A stretch of DNA of 52,548 bases from Gammaproteobacteria bacterium (GCA_030148485.1 JASBTJ010000037.1:1-52548); one strand, 5' to 3'; counted from the stretch's first letter, positions 19,819 through 32,513 are shown. Notes: a model not told the origin generated them from the letters alone. Program-made: numbers and translations.

Positions 19819-20594
19819 TTCGCGTCCTGGCCAGTCTTGGTCGGGCCGGCATCGGTGCCGTCGGCGGTGTCGGGCGTGCCGGCGTGTTGTTGGTGGCGAT
19901 GTTCGCCGGATTGTGGGAACTGCTCAAGCGACCGCTGCTGTTGGTCGAGCAGGTCTACAGCGTGGGCACGCTGACCATGGTCATCATTGCCGTGTCCGGT
20001 TTGTTCGTCGGCATGGCCCTGGGGTTGCAGGGGTTTTATATCCTGTCCCAATTCGGTGCCGAGGCGACGTTGGGGGTGATGGTGTCGGCCTCGCTGGTAC
20101 GGGAGCTGGGCCCGGTGCTCACCGCCCTGCTGTTTGCCGGGCGCGCGGGTTCGGCGTTGACCGCCGAGATCGGCCTGATGAAAGCGACCGAACAGCTGGC
20201 CGGTCTGGAAATGATGGCGGTCAATCCGATACGCCGGGTGCTGACGCCGCGCCTGCTGGCGGGCGTGATCGCGCTGCCTTTACTGGCGGCGCTGTTCAGC
20301 GCCCTGGGGGTGTTGGGCGGATGGTATGTTGGTGTCGGTTTGTTGGGCGTTGACGACGGCACCTTCTGGGCGCAGATGCAGGCCAAGGTGGATTGGTACG
20401 ACGACGTGATCAATGGTTTGATCAAGGCGGCGGTATTCGGTTTCGCCTGCACCTGGATCGCTGTCTACCAGGGCTATGATTGTGTGCCCACGTCGGAGGG
20501 CGTGAGTCGCGCCACCACGCGTACCGTGGTTCATTCGGCATTGGCCGTGCTGGGTTTGAACGTGGTGCTGACCGCGTTGATGTTTGGGAACTGA
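19815..20594 (+). CDS. mlaE: Mla permease MlaE
   Basis: A 259-aa MlaE/YrbE-type permease. It begins at a GTG overlapping the mlaF stop and shows the interfacial N-terminal helix, then hydrophobic segments, including the conserved GLFVGMALGLQGFYIL, the ELGPVLTALLFAGRAGSALTAEIG coupling segment, and the MMAVNPIRRVLTPRLLAG region. Upstream in-frame codons are antisense-type sequence within mlaF and were excluded. It pairs with MlaF in the inner membrane and sits on the MlaD ring. Confidence 0.95.
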   Translation: MIRVLASLGRAGIGAVGGVGRAGVLLVAMFAGLWELLKRPLLLVEQVYSVGTLTMVIIAVSGLFVGMALGLQGFYILSQFGAEATLGVMVSASLVRELGPVLTALLFAGRAGSALTAEIGLMKATEQLAGLEMMAVNPIRRVLTPRLLAGVIALPLLAALFSALGVLGGWYVGVGLLGVDDGTFWAQMQAKVDWYDDVINGLIKAAVFGFACTWIAVYQGYDCVPTSEGVSRATTRTVVHSALAVLGLNVVLTALMFGN

Positions 20595-20601
20595 AGACAC
20601 G

Positions 20602-21081
20602 ATGAACAAAGCAACACGGACGGAACTCATGGTCGGCCTGTTCATGGTCGCGGGTGTGCTGGCGCTGTTTTTTCTCGCCATGAAGGTGAGCAATCTCGGA
20701 AGCTTCACCACCGGCGACGTGTACCACGTCACGGCCCGATTCGAGAACGTCGGCGGCCTGAAGGTCAAGGCGCCGGTGACCATGGCGGGCGTGGAAGTCG
20801 GGCGGGTGAAATCGATAGGCTACGACCCGAAAGGCTTCCAGGCCGTGGTGACCCTAGGGATCGACAAGCGCTATAGCGAAATTCCTGACGATACCTTTGC
20901 CAAGATCCTTACCGCGGGCCTGCTGGGTGAGCAGTACATTGGCCTGGAACCTGGCGGTAGTTTGCGCAATCTCACCGAAGGCAGCGATATCCGCCTGACC
21001 CAGTCCGCATTGGTATTGGAAGATGTGATTGGGCAGTTCATCTTTGGCAAGGCCCATGCCCAGGAGGGCGCTTCTAAATGA
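20602..21081 (+). CDS. mlaD: Mla MCE-domain protein MlaD
   Basis: A 159-aa protein with one N-terminal membrane helix (about residues 10-30) and a single MCE domain (about 38-115; VTARFENVGGLKVKAPVTMAGVEVGRV) that forms a hexameric lipid channel in the periplasm in homologues. The hydrophobic pore-loop GLLGEQYIGLEPGG follows. The start is the ATG after the mlaE stop. A slightly longer frame starting inside mlaE is possible but lacks a ribosome site. It overlaps mlaC by 4 bases. Confidence 0.95.
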   Translation: MNKATRTELMVGLFMVAGVLALFFLAMKVSNLGSFTTGDVYHVTARFENVGGLKVKAPVTMAGVEVGRVKSIGYDPKGFQAVVTLGIDKRYSEIPDDTFAKILTAGLLGEQYIGLEPGGSLRNLTEGSDIRLTQSALVLEDVIGQFIFGKAHAQEGASK

Positions 21082-21691
21082 AATTATTCAAGTCTGTCGC
21101 CGCACCGCTGTTCGGCGCCTGGTCTCTGACCGCGGCGGCCAGCATGGACGCCGCGTCGCCCCAGGACGTGTTGCGCACCACCGCCGATCAGGTGCTCAGC
21201 GAAGTCACCGCCAAGAAAACCGAACTGGATCAAAATCCGGCCGGGATATACAAGTTGGTGGAACAGACCGTAGTGCCGCGCTTCGATTTCACCACCATGA
21301 CCCAGGCGGCCGTGGGGCGTTACTGGCCTCGTGCCACCGAGCAGCAGCGCACCGAGCTGACCGACCAATTCAAGGAGCTGCTGGTGCGCACCTATGCGGT
21401 TGCGTTGCTCGGCTATTCGGGCCAGCAGATCGAATATCTGCCGGTCCGACTGAATGCCGGCGATACCGACGTGCTGATCCCGACGCGGATTCCCACCGGG
21501 ACGGGCGGTCCGCCGGTGCCCATCAATTACCGTATGCACCAGGTGGCCGGACAGTGGCTGGTGTACGACGTGGTCATTGACGGCATCAGCCTGGTGACCA
21601 ATTACCGCAGCACCTTTGCCAGCACGGTGCGCAGCCAGGGCATCGACGGCCTGATCAAACAGTTGTCTGATCGCAACCAGCAGCTGCGTGG

Positions 21692-21695
<4 letters not shown>
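21078..21695 (+). CDS. mlaC: Periplasmic phospholipid carrier MlaC
   Basis: A 205-aa MlaC/Ttg2D protein with a signal peptide (about residues 1-22, ending near LTAAASMDA). The mature part shows the family signatures VVPRFDFTTMTQAAVGRYWPRAT and YDVVIDGISLVTNYRSTFAS, from the lipid-binding NTF2-like fold. It ferries phospholipid between MlaA in the outer membrane (not encoded here) and MlaFEDB. Both ends overlap their neighbours by ATGA. Confidence 0.95.
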
Positions 21696-23382
<1,687 letters not shown>

Positions 23383-23422
23383 AGGCGCGCCCGGACCCTT
23401 ACTGCGTTAGCATGCCAACACT

Positions 23423-24058
23423 ATGAATTTCGATAGCCCCATCACCATCGCCCTGTCCAAGGGGCGGATCATGAAGGACACCCTGCCGCTGCTGGCCGCC
23501 GCCGGTATCGAACCGCAGGATGACCCGAGCACTACCCGCAAGCTGATCCTGGATACCAATCACGATAACGTCAAACTGGTATTGATCCGTGCCACGGACG
23601 TGCCCACCTATGTGCAATGGGGCGCCGCTGATCTGGGTGTCACCGGCAAGGACACCTTGATGGAACATGGGGGCGAAGGGCTGTACGAGCCGCTGGACCT
23701 ACAGATCGCCAAGTGCGGCATGTGGGTGGCCGGCAAGCCCGGCGCGGATCTGACCGCGCGCCGGTTGCGTATCGCCACCAAGTACGTGCGCGCGGCCAAG
23801 GACTACTTTGCCGAACGTGGTCAGCAGGTGGAGATCATCAAGTTGTACGGCTCCATGGAACTGGCGCCGCTGGTGGGGTTGTCCGACCTGATCGTCGACC
23901 TGGTGGAGACCGGCAACACCCTCAAGGCGAACGGGTTGGTCAAGCTGGAACACATGTGCGATATCAGCTCGCGCCTGGTGGTCAACAAGGCGTCCTGGAA
24001 GATGAAGCACAAGGACCTGCACGCGCTGGTGGAAACCCTGCGTACCGCCGTCGGCTGA
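23423..24058 (+). CDS. hisG: ATP phosphoribosyltransferase, short (HisZ-dependent) form
   Basis: A 211-aa HisG, first enzyme of histidine synthesis. It begins [18 protein letters not shown], carries the PRPP loop region [23 protein letters not shown] and ends without the regulatory C-terminal domain of the 300-aa long form. Short HisG needs the HisRS-like regulatory subunit HisZ, which is not in this window. The Shine-Dalgarno is poor. It is followed 34 bp later by hisD. Confidence 0.95.
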   Translation: MNFDSPITIALSKGRIMKDTLPLLAAAGIEPQDDPSTTRKLILDTNHDNVKLVLIRATDVPTYVQWGAADLGVTGKDTLMEHGGEGLYEPLDLQIAKCGMWVAGKPGADLTARRLRIATKYVRAAKDYFAERGQQVEIIKLYGSMELAPLVGLSDLIVDLVETGNTLKANGLVKLEHMCDISSRLVVNKASWKMKHKDLHALVETLRTAVG

Positions 24059-24092
24059 CACGGGCCGACCCGTCAAATCAGGTGAGCTATCC

Positions 24093-25397
24093 ATGGCAGA
24101 TATCCGCAAACTGAAGACCACCGATGCCGATTTCCAGGCGCAGCTCGATGCCCTGTTGGCCTGGGACTCGGTATCCGACAAAGCGGTCAACGACACGGTC
24201 GAGCAAGTGATCGCCGACATCCGCAGCCGCGGTGATGCGGCGCTGGTGGAGTACACCAATCGCTTCGATGGTTGGCAGGCAGGCTCCGCTGCCGACCTGG
24301 AGATCCCGCTGCATCGGCTCGCCGCTGCCCATGCCGCCATCCCCGTGGAGCGCCGCGAGGCGCTGGAGCACGCCGCGCAACGGATTCGCGCCTATGCCGA
24401 ACACCAGAAGATGTCCGGTTGGAGCTACACCGAAGACGATGGCACCGTGCTAGGGCAGCAGGTCACGCCGCTCGACCGGGTCGGCCTGTACGTGCCCGGT
24501 GGCAAGGCGGCCTACCCGTCGTCCGTGCTGATGAACGCCATTCCGGCAAAGGTGGCCGGAGTCGCCGAACTGATCATGGTGGTGCCGACCCCCAAGGGGG
24601 CGGTGAACGAACTGGTGCTGGCGGCGGCACACATCGCCGGTGTCGACAAGGTGTTCGCGGTGGGTGGCTCGCAAGCTGTCGCCGCGCTGGCCTACGGTAC
24701 CGAGTCGGTACCGCCGGTGGACAAGATCGTCGGTCCGGGCAACATCTATGTGGCCACTGCCAAGCGGGCGGTGTTCGGCCAGGTGGGGATCGACATGGTG
24801 GCCGGTCCGTCGGAGATCCTGGTGATCTGTGACGGTGGCACCGATCCGGACTGGATTGCGATGGACCTGTTTAGTCAGGCCGAGCACGACCAGGACGCCC
24901 AGTCGATCCTGCTGTGCCCGGATGCCGCCTTCGTGGCCGCTGTCGAGGCGAGTATCGACAAACTGCTACCCACCATGGAGCGCGCCGATATCATCGCCAC
25001 CGCGCTTAAGGATCGTGGCGCGCTGGTGACCTGTGCGGACTTGGACGAGGCGGTGGCGGTCGCCAATTTCATCGCCCCCGAGCACCTGGAGCTGTCGGTG
25101 GCGGATCCTCAGGCCATGGCGGCGCGTATCAAGCATGCCGGTGCCATCTTCATGGGGCGCTATACCTCGGAACCGCTGGGCGACTACTGTGCCGGGCCCA
25201 ATCACGTGTTGCCCACGTCGCGCACCGCACGATTCAGTTCGCCGCTGGGGGTGTACGATTTCCAAAAGCGCTCGAGTCTGATCATGGTGTCCGGCCCTGG
25301 CGCGCAGGCCCTGGGGCGGACAGCCTCCGTGCTGGCTCGCGGCGAGGGACTGACGGCCCATGCGCGGGCGGCCGAATACCGGCTTGAAGATGACTGA
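24093..25397 (+). CDS. hisD: Histidinol dehydrogenase
   Basis: A 434-aa zinc-dependent NAD enzyme that performs the last two oxidations of histidine synthesis. Motifs include [24 protein letters not shown], the NAD-region [29 protein letters not shown], the metal-ligand [10 protein letters not shown] and the C-terminal [26 protein letters not shown] lies before the ATG. Full family length. Confidence 0.97.
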   Translation: MADIRKLKTTDADFQAQLDALLAWDSVSDKAVNDTVEQVIADIRSRGDAALVEYTNRFDGWQAGSAADLEIPLHRLAAAHAAIPVERREALEHAAQRIRAYAEHQKMSGWSYTEDDGTVLGQQVTPLDRVGLYVPGGKAAYPSSVLMNAIPAKVAGVAELIMVVPTPKGAVNELVLAAAHIAGVDKVFAVGGSQAVAALAYGTESVPPVDKIVGPGNIYVATAKRAVFGQVGIDMVAGPSEILVICDGGTDPDWIAMDLFSQAEHDQDAQSILLCPDAAFVAAVEASIDKLLPTMERADIIATALKDRGALVTCADLDEAVAVANFIAPEHLELSVADPQAMAARIKHAGAIFMGRYTSEPLGDYCAGPNHVLPTSRTARFSSPLGVYDFQKRSSLIMVSGPGAQALGRTASVLARGEGLTAHARAAEYRLEDD

Positions 25398-25500
25398 CCG
25401 TATCGTCATCGGGGCATGGAGGGCGCTATTGTGCTGGAACAAGCCCGGCGTATGCGCTCGATGAATCCTTGTTGCGTCATTGCGCCTCTGTGGTGAAAGC

Positions 25501-26592
25501 ATGCCAACCAACGACCTGGAACAACTCGTCCAACATTGGGTGCGGCCCGAGATCCGTTCCCTGGCCGCCTATCACGTGGCGGATGCCGCTGGCCTGATCA
25601 AGCTGGACGCCATGGAAAACCCCTACACCTGGCCCGACCAATTACGCGACGAATGGGCGGCGATGCTGCGCGACATCGACGTCAATCGTTACCCTGACCC
25701 CCTGGCCAGCGGGCTGGTACCGCAGCTGCGCCAGAGCATGGGCATTCCCGACCACATGGGCGTGATGCTGGGCAACGGCTCGGACGAGATCATCCAGATC
25801 ATCGCCATGGCGCTGGCCGGCCCCGGCCGCACCTTGCTGTCGGTGGAGCCGGGCTTTGTCATGTACAAGATGATTGCCGGCTTCTGCGGCATGAAGTACT
25901 GCGGCGTGTCGCTCAAGGGCGACGATTTCAGTCTGGATATGCCGGCGCTGCGCCAAGCCATCGACGAAACCGAGCCGGCGGTGGTGTTCCTGGCCTATCC
26001 CAACAACCCCACCGGCAACCTGTTCGACCGGGACCAGATCGTCGACATCATCGAATCGGCGCCCGGTCTGGTGGTCGTCGACGAAGCCTATGTGCCGTTC
26101 ACCGATGCGACCTTCATGGGCGAATTGGGCCGGTATGACAATCTGGTGGTGATGCGCACGGTGTCCAAGATGGGGCTGGCCGGCCTGCGCCTGGGGCTGC
26201 TGGCCGGCCCACGACGCTGGTTGGACGAGTTCGACAAGGTGCGGCTGCCGTACAACATCAACGTGCTGACCCAGGTCAGCGCGGAGTTCGCGCTGCGCCA
26301 CCAGGCGGTGTTCGATCGGCAGACCGAGGCGATCCGTGCCGAACGCGCCCGCTTGACCGACGCCTTGGTCCGGCTACCGGGGCTGACGGTGTTTCCGTCG
26401 GACGCCAACTTAGTGCTGGTGCGGGTGCCGGTCGGCCGTGCCGAAGCCCTGTTCGATGGGCTGAAGGCGGCCGGCGTGCTGATCAAGAAGCTCGACGGCG
26501 GCCACCCGTTGCTTGCCGATACCTTGCGGCTGACCGTCGGCACCGCGGAGGAGAACGACGCCCTGTTGCGGGCCCTCGAAACGCTTTTGTAA
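25501..26592 (+). CDS. hisC: Histidinol-phosphate aminotransferase
   Basis: A 363-aa PLP-dependent aminotransferase. The N-terminal IKLDAMENPYTWP and GNGSDEIIQ segments, YPNNPTGN, the Asp/Tyr pair of VVVDEAYVPF and the PLP lysine in RTVSKMGLAGLRLG identify HisC. The ATG at 25501 (MPTNDLEQ) follows a GTGAAAG; an earlier in-frame ATG 21 bases upstream is less likely. It completes a hisG-hisD-hisC cluster. The other his genes are elsewhere. Confidence 0.95.
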   Translation: MPTNDLEQLVQHWVRPEIRSLAAYHVADAAGLIKLDAMENPYTWPDQLRDEWAAMLRDIDVNRYPDPLASGLVPQLRQSMGIPDHMGVMLGNGSDEIIQIIAMALAGPGRTLLSVEPGFVMYKMIAGFCGMKYCGVSLKGDDFSLDMPALRQAIDETEPAVVFLAYPNNPTGNLFDRDQIVDIIESAPGLVVVDEAYVPFTDATFMGELGRYDNLVVMRTVSKMGLAGLRLGLLAGPRRWLDEFDKVRLPYNINVLTQVSAEFALRHQAVFDRQTEAIRAERARLTDALVRLPGLTVFPSDANLVLVRVPVGRAEALFDGLKAAGVLIKKLDGGHPLLADTLRLTVGTAEENDALLRALETLL

Positions 26593-26638
26593 CGCTGATT
26601 GGGGCGCAACAGGGGGCTGGGCCTTTGGCGAAGCGTTC

Positions 26639-27730
<1,092 letters not shown>

Positions 27731-27782
27731 AGCGGCGTTACCCTAACATCGGTCCTCCGCCTTGTCAGATACGGTCTGTGCG

Positions 27783-28526
27783 ATGACACCTTTGCACGAA
27801 GCGGTCGCCTGGTGCGACCGTGAACTGAACGCCGCCGGTTTTTCCGACTACTGTCCCAACGGGTTGCAGGTCGAAGCCGGAATCCAGATGACAAACCTAG
27901 TCAGCGGCGTGACCGCCAGTCAGGCGTTGATCGACGCGGCCGCCGAGGCCGGCGCGGATACGCTGTTGGTGCATCACGGATATTTCTGGAAAGGGGAGGC
28001 CCAGCCGCTCACCGGCATCAAGGGGCGACGTATCGCCAGTTTGATGCGCCACGGCATCAGCCTGATCGCCTATCACCTGCCGTTGGATGCGCATCCGGAA
28101 TGGGGCAACAACCGGCAGTTGGGCGAGGTGTTGGGACTGGCCGGCCAGCCGTTGGCTGAGGACAGTCTAATCTGGCAGGCCGAGCTGAACGGCGACGCGC
28201 CGGCCAGCCTTGCCGCCCGCATTGCCGATGCCTTGGGACGTCAGCCGCTGTTGTTGGCGGGTGGGCCGGATCGCATTCGTCATATCGCCTGGTGCACCGG
28301 CGCGGCCCAAGGCTGCATCGAACAGGCCGCCGCAGCTGGCTGCGACGCCTTCATTTCCGGCGAGGTCTCCGAACAGACCGCGCATCAGGCGGCTGAATTG
28401 GGCATGCATTATTTTGCTGCCGGCCACCACGCCACGGAGCGCTACGGCGTCCAGGCGCTGGGGCGCGCGTTGGCCGCCCAGTTCGGTTGCAGTCATCGTT
28501 TTATCGATATTCCCAACCCGGTCTGA
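27783..28526 (+). CDS. NIF3/YbgI dinuclear metal-centre protein
   Basis: A 247-aa NIF3-family (YbgI) protein. In this family two metal ions are bound by conserved histidines and acids; here they are seen in LLVHHGYFWKG near residue 70, LPLDAHPEWGNN and the C-terminal HHATERYGVQALG. A role as a GTP cyclohydrolase-like or hydrolase enzyme has been suggested for relatives but is not settled. The short start at 27783 gives the family's usual N-terminus; the in-frame ATG 21 bases earlier is possible. It is divergent from the protease gene and precedes the bc1 operon. Confidence 0.9.
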   Translation: MTPLHEAVAWCDRELNAAGFSDYCPNGLQVEAGIQMTNLVSGVTASQALIDAAAEAGADTLLVHHGYFWKGEAQPLTGIKGRRIASLMRHGISLIAYHLPLDAHPEWGNNRQLGEVLGLAGQPLAEDSLIWQAELNGDAPASLAARIADALGRQPLLLAGGPDRIRHIAWCTGAAQGCIEQAAAAGCDAFISGEVSEQTAHQAAELGMHYFAAGHHATERYGVQALGRALAAQFGCSHRFIDIPNPV

Positions 28527-28637
28527 GGTGGGGCTTTGGTTCCCAGGTATCGACCGGGGCACAGGCGGTCATATCCCGGCGAAGGGCCCGTTGGCCGCGC
28601 CGGACGCGGTCGGTAGCCGGCAAAAGCCCCCATTGCC

Positions 28638-28666
28638 TTGACCGAAAATGGGGCTTGGTAGAGAAT
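28638..28666 (+). promoter_or_regulatory. Predicted promoter of petABC
   Basis: TTGACC (28638-28643) and GAGAAT (28661-28666) are 17 bases apart, in the 252-bp spacer before petA. The start would leave a leader of about 105 bases. No other good match was seen in this spacer, which otherwise holds no gene. Confidence 0.45.
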
Positions 28667-28778
28667 GCCCGGTCATTTGTGGGGCAAATCAGCATATTCT
28701 TATGGGCCGGATGCCTACAAAAAAGTAAGAAGCCCCTTGCTGCAAGTTTCGAAATAGAGCTCACCAGGAGAATCATCC

Positions 28779-29372
28779 ATGAGCGCAGAAGGCGTTGACC
28801 TCAAGAAACGCCGCTTCCTGACCGCCGCGACCGCGGTGGTAGGTGCGGTGGGTGCCGGCTTCGCGGCCGTGCCCTTCCTTGCTTCCTGGCAACCGTCCGA
28901 GCGGGCCAAGGCCCTGGGCGCGCCCGAGGAAGCGGACATCAGCAAGCTCGAGCCCGGCGCGTTGCTGCGTGTCAAATGGCGCGGCAAGGTCTGTTGGGTG
29001 GTGCATCGCACCGAGGAGAACCTGAAGGACCTCCCGACCTTGGACCCGATGCTGACCGACCCCAACTCCGAAGTCCCCCAGCAGCCGGCGTACTGCAAGA
29101 ACCCGACCCGTTCCATCAAGCCCGAGTACTTGGTGGCCGTGGGTATCTGTACCCACCTTGGTTGCTCCCCCACCTACCGCCCCGAGATCGCTCCGGCCGA
29201 CCTGGGCGACGAGTGGAAGGGTGGCTTCTTCTGTCCTTGCCACGGGTCCCGATTCGATCTGGCGGCACGGGTGTTCAAGGGTTCTCCGGCGCCCACCAAC
29301 CTGGTGATTCCGCCGCACCAGTATCTGTCTGACGACGTGATCCTGATCGGTCAGGACGGAGGTAAGGCATGA
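28779..29372 (+). CDS. petA: Ubiquinol-cytochrome c reductase Rieske iron-sulfur subunit
   Basis: A 197-aa Rieske protein of the cytochrome bc1 complex. A twin-arginine-like start (KKRRFLTAAT) and one membrane helix (about 13-36) anchor it. The 2Fe-2S ligands are in box 1 CTHLGC (124-129) and box 2 CPCHG (152-156), each giving one Cys and one His plus the disulfide cysteines. AGGAGA lies before the ATG. The stop overlaps petB by ATGA. It accepts electrons from ubiquinol and passes them to cytochrome c1. Confidence 0.97.
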   Translation: MSAEGVDLKKRRFLTAATAVVGAVGAGFAAVPFLASWQPSERAKALGAPEEADISKLEPGALLRVKWRGKVCWVVHRTEENLKDLPTLDPMLTDPNSEVPQQPAYCKNPTRSIKPEYLVAVGICTHLGCSPTYRPEIAPADLGDEWKGGFFCPCHGSRFDLAARVFKGSPAPTNLVIPPHQYLSDDVILIGQDGGKA

Positions 29373-30604
29373 GCTTCATGAACTGGATCGATGAGCGCTT
29401 CCCGGCCACCAAGGTCTGGAACGAGCATCTCGCCCAATACTACACGCCGAAGAACTTCAACTTCTGGTACTTCTTCGGCTCCCTCGCCATGCTGGTGCTG
29501 GTCAACCAGATCGTCACCGGTATCTGGCTGGCGATGAACTACAAGCCCGACGCCGAGCTGGCATTCGCCTCCGTCGAATACATCATGCGCGATGTGGAGT
29601 GGGGCTGGCTGATCCGTTACCTGCACTCCACCGGCGCCTCGGCGTTCTTCGTGGTGATCTATCTGCACATGTTCCGCGGCCTGATCTACGGGTCCTACCG
29701 CAAGCCCCGCGAATTGGTGTGGATCTTCGGTGTGGTGATCTACCTGGTCATGATGGCGACGGCCTTCATGGGTTACCTGCTGCCCTGGGGCCAGATGTCC
29801 TACTGGGGTGCCCAGGTCATCGTGAACCTGTTCGCCGCTGTGCCGTTCGGTATCGGTGAGCCGTTGTCCGAGTGGATTCGCGGCGACTACGTCATTTCCG
29901 ACGCCACCCTGAACCGCTTCTTCGCCTTCCACTTTGCGCTGCCGTTCATCCTGGCCGCGCTGGTGTTCCTGCACATCGTTGCGCTGCACAAAGTGGGCTC
30001 GAACAACCCGGACGGTATCGAGATCAAGAAGAACAAGGATGAGAACGGCATCCCCAAGGACGGCATCCCGTTCCATCCGTACTTCACCGTGAAGGACGTC
30101 GTGGGTGTGGTCGGTTTCCTGATCGTATTCCTGGCGGTGGTGTTCTTCGCTCCGGCCATGGGTGGGTTCTTCCTTGAGTCGCCCAACTTCGAGCCGGCAA
30201 ACCCGCTGAAGACCCCAGAGCACATCGCACCGGTGTGGTACTTCACGCCGTTCTACGCGATTCTGCGGGCGATTCCGCCGTTGTTCGGGTCGCAATTCCC
30301 CGGCGTGCTGGTGATGTTTGCAGCCATCGCAGTGTTTTTCGTCTTGCCTTGGCTGGATCGCAGCCCGGTAAAATCGATCCGCTACAAGGGGCCGCTGACC
30401 AAGATCGCGATCACCATCTTCGTGATCACCTTCGTGTTCCTGGGCTACTTGGGTGTGGTCCCGTCGAGCAAGATCATCCTGGGTCTTACCGCAACCCAGT
30501 GGGCGCAGATCTGTACAGCGCTGTACTTCCTGTTCTTCGCGCTGATGCCGATCTACAGCAAGATCGACTCCACCAAGCCCGTTCCTGAGAGGGTGACCAA
30601 ATGA
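29369..30604 (+). CDS. petB: Cytochrome b subunit of bc1 complex
   Basis: A 411-aa cytochrome b with about eight or nine hydrophobic helices. The paired haem-ligand histidines are visible in RYLHSTGASAFFVVIYLHMFRG and in AFHFALPFILAALVFLHIVALH. The Qo-site region with GYLLPWGQMSYWGAQVI and the PEW-equivalent segment (here PVWYFTPFYAIL) is present. It overlaps petA and petC by 4 bases each. Full length of a single-polypeptide bacterial cytochrome b. Confidence 0.97.
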   Translation: MSFMNWIDERFPATKVWNEHLAQYYTPKNFNFWYFFGSLAMLVLVNQIVTGIWLAMNYKPDAELAFASVEYIMRDVEWGWLIRYLHSTGASAFFVVIYLHMFRGLIYGSYRKPRELVWIFGVVIYLVMMATAFMGYLLPWGQMSYWGAQVIVNLFAAVPFGIGEPLSEWIRGDYVISDATLNRFFAFHFALPFILAALVFLHIVALHKVGSNNPDGIEIKKNKDENGIPKDGIPFHPYFTVKDVVGVVGFLIVFLAVVFFAPAMGGFFLESPNFEPANPLKTPEHIAPVWYFTPFYAILRAIPPLFGSQFPGVLVMFAAIAVFFVLPWLDRSPVKSIRYKGPLTKIAITIFVITFVFLGYLGVVPSSKIILGLTATQWAQICTALYFLFFALMPIYSKIDSTKPVPERVTK

Positions 30605-31335
30605 AAAAGCTATTTGCATTGATCGCTTTTGCCCTGGTCCCGATGACGGGCATGGCCAGCGGCGGCGATGTCCACCTGGACCCGGCCAACATCGATGTGG
30701 CCAACGATGCCGCGATCCAGCGTGGCGCCAAGACCTTCGTCAACTACTGCATGGGCTGCCATTCGGCGCAGTACGTGCGTTTCAAGCAGTTGACCAAGGT
30801 GGGATTGAGTGAAGATCAGATCAAGGAAAACCTGATGTTCGCCGGCGGCAAGATCGGTGACAAGATGACCATCGCCATGAAGCCCGCCGATGCCGCCAAG
30901 TGGTTCGGTGCGCCGCCGCCCGACCTGACGCTGGTGGCCCGCATCCGTGGCGTCGATTGGATCTATACCTACCTGCGTTCCTTCTACAAGGACGATTCGC
31001 GTCCCTTCGGTGTGAACAACGTGGTGTTCCCCAGCGTCGGCATGCCGCATGTCCTACAGGGCCTGCAGGGCCTGCAGAAGCCCGTGTACGAGGAAATCGA
31101 ACACGAAGGCAATGTTCGTCAGGTGGTGATGGGCGTCGAGCCCGGCCAACCCGGCGAACTGACTCCGGCCGAATATGACGCCATGGTGCGCGACCTTGTC
31201 ACCTTCATGGCGTACGTGTCCGAGCCTGTGCAACTGGAGCGTCAGCGCCTGGGTATCTGGGTGATGCTGTTCCTCGTGGTGCTGTTCGTGCTGGCTTATA
31301 TGATGAAGAAGGAATGGTGTAAATACGTGCATTGA
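30601..31335 (+). CDS. petC: Cytochrome c1
   Basis: A 244-aa cytochrome c1 with a cleavable-type N-terminal signal (about 1-20), the covalent haem motif CMGCH (50-54) and a C-terminal membrane anchor (about 217-238, GIWVMLFLVVLFVLAYMM). The family segments PPDLTLVARIRGVDWIYTYLRSFY and NVVFPSVGMPHVL, which hold the axial methionine, are present. Last gene of petABC, closed by a strong terminator 60 bp downstream. Confidence 0.97.
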   Translation: MKKLFALIAFALVPMTGMASGGDVHLDPANIDVANDAAIQRGAKTFVNYCMGCHSAQYVRFKQLTKVGLSEDQIKENLMFAGGKIGDKMTIAMKPADAAKWFGAPPPDLTLVARIRGVDWIYTYLRSFYKDDSRPFGVNNVVFPSVGMPHVLQGLQGLQKPVYEEIEHEGNVRQVVMGVEPGQPGELTPAEYDAMVRDLVTFMAYVSEPVQLERQRLGIWVMLFLVVLFVLAYMMKKEWCKYVH

Positions 31336-31395
31336 TCTTCGCGTCGCGACTTGTAACGCATTGATGTAATTGATTTTTATCAGTCAAATTCCCCG

Positions 31396-31435
31396 AAAGG
31401 GCGCACAGTTTGATATACTGTGCGCCCTTTTTGTT
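31396..31435 (+). terminator. Rho-independent terminator after petC
   Basis: A long perfect stem AAAGGGCGCACAGT/ACTGTGCGCCCTTT around a short A+T loop, ending in a TTTTTGTTT tail. It is the clearest intrinsic terminator in the window and separates petABC from sspA. The stem is followed by T's on the plus strand and preceded by A's, so it may be less active on the minus strand, where no gene needs it. Confidence 0.93.
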
Positions 31436-31489
31436 TATGCGGCTGCCTGCTGTCGGCGGCTGCCCCGGCTACCCCCTGGAGAGACCCGC

Positions 31490-32116
31490 ATGGCGGTTGT
31501 GGCAACCAAACGTTCCGTGATGACCTTGTTTTCCGATCCGGCTGATCTGCACAGCCACCGCGTGCGCGTGGTGCTGGCGGAAAAGAACGTCACCTGTGAC
31601 ATCGTGGATGTCGATCCGCTGAATCTCCCCGAGGACGTAATGGACCTCAATCCGTATGGCGATGCACCGACGCTGGTAGACCGGGAGTTGGCGCTCTACG
31701 ATTCGCGCATCATCGCCGAATACCTGGACGAGCGTTTCCCCCACCCGCCGTTGTTGCCGGTGGACCCGGTCTCCCGTGCCCAGTCCCGGCTGTATATGTA
31801 CCGGGTGGAAAAGGACTGGTACGGATTGGCGAACGTGATCCTCGGTGGCGGCAAACCGGCCACCAAGGCGCGCAAGGAGCTGAAAGAGGCGTTGACCACG
31901 GCGGCACCCATCTTCACTGCCAAGCCGTTCTTCATGAGCGACGAGTACACTCTGGTGGACGCGAGCATCGCCCCGTTGTTGTGGCGCCTGCCGTTGCTGG
32001 GCGTCGAACTGCAGGGCGCGGCGGCCAAGTCACTCAATACCTATGCCGCCCGTGTGTTCAAGCGCGATGGCTTCATTGGCAGCCTGACCGAGGCCGAGCG
32101 CGAGATGCGTCTGTAA
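31490..32116 (+). CDS. sspA: Stringent starvation protein A
   Basis: A 208-aa SspA, a glutathione-S-transferase-fold protein that binds RNA polymerase in stationary phase. The thioredoxin-like half has TLFSDPADLHSHRVRVVLAEK, with no catalytic Cys/Ser in the usual GST place, then LNPYGDAPTLVDRELALYDSRIIAEYLDERFPHP, the typical SspA region. GGAGAG lies upstream of the ATG at 31490; the longer frame crosses the terminator and is wrong. It is followed by sspB 8 bp later. Confidence 0.95.
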   Translation: MAVVATKRSVMTLFSDPADLHSHRVRVVLAEKNVTCDIVDVDPLNLPEDVMDLNPYGDAPTLVDRELALYDSRIIAEYLDERFPHPPLLPVDPVSRAQSRLYMYRVEKDWYGLANVILGGGKPATKARKELKEALTTAAPIFTAKPFFMSDEYTLVDASIAPLLWRLPLLGVELQGAAAKSLNTYAARVFKRDGFIGSLTEAEREMRL

Positions 32117-32124
32117 GGCCGATC

Positions 32125-32511
32125 ATGACCTCCAACCGCCCTTACCTGATCCGTGCGCTGTACGAGTGGATTGTCGACAATGGCATGACACCGCATTTCA
32201 TGGTGGACGCAAACCACCCGAGTGCCGAGGTCCCACCCGAGTACGTCGAGGACGGCCGTATCGTATTGAATGCCAGCCCCACCGCGGTCAGCGGCCTGGT
32301 GATGGAAAACGACCTGGTAGGGTTTTCGGCCCGTTTCGGGGGCGTAGCGCGGGATATCCGCATGTCGCCGGATGCGGTGCTGGGTGTATTCGCCAGGGAA
32401 AACGGCAAAGGCATGCTGTTTCCCGAGGTGGAAACCGACGATGATCCGGATGGCTCGCCTTCTCCCCGGGGTGAGGGCGGCAAGCGGCCGGCCCTAAAGG
32501 TGGTCAAGTAA
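32125..32511 (+). CDS. sspB: ClpXP adaptor / stringent starvation protein B
   Basis: A 128-aa SspB that brings ssrA-tagged proteins to ClpXP. It begins SNRPYLIRALYEWIVDNGMTPH, carries VLNASPTAVSGLVMENDLVGFSARFGGV (the peptide-binding core) and ends in an acidic, disordered linker plus the ClpX-binding tail RPALKVVK. Its stop is only 2 bases from the converging DUF3301 gene. Confidence 0.95.
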   Translation: MTSNRPYLIRALYEWIVDNGMTPHFMVDANHPSAEVPPEYVEDGRIVLNASPTAVSGLVMENDLVGFSARFGGVARDIRMSPDAVLGVFARENGKGMLFPEVETDDDPDGSPSPRGEGGKRPALKVVK

Positions 32512-32513
32512 GC

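Noticed and set aside
29351..30619. 422-aa minus-strand open frame over petB
   Set aside because: Shadow of cytochrome b; His/Glu/Arg-rich with no match.
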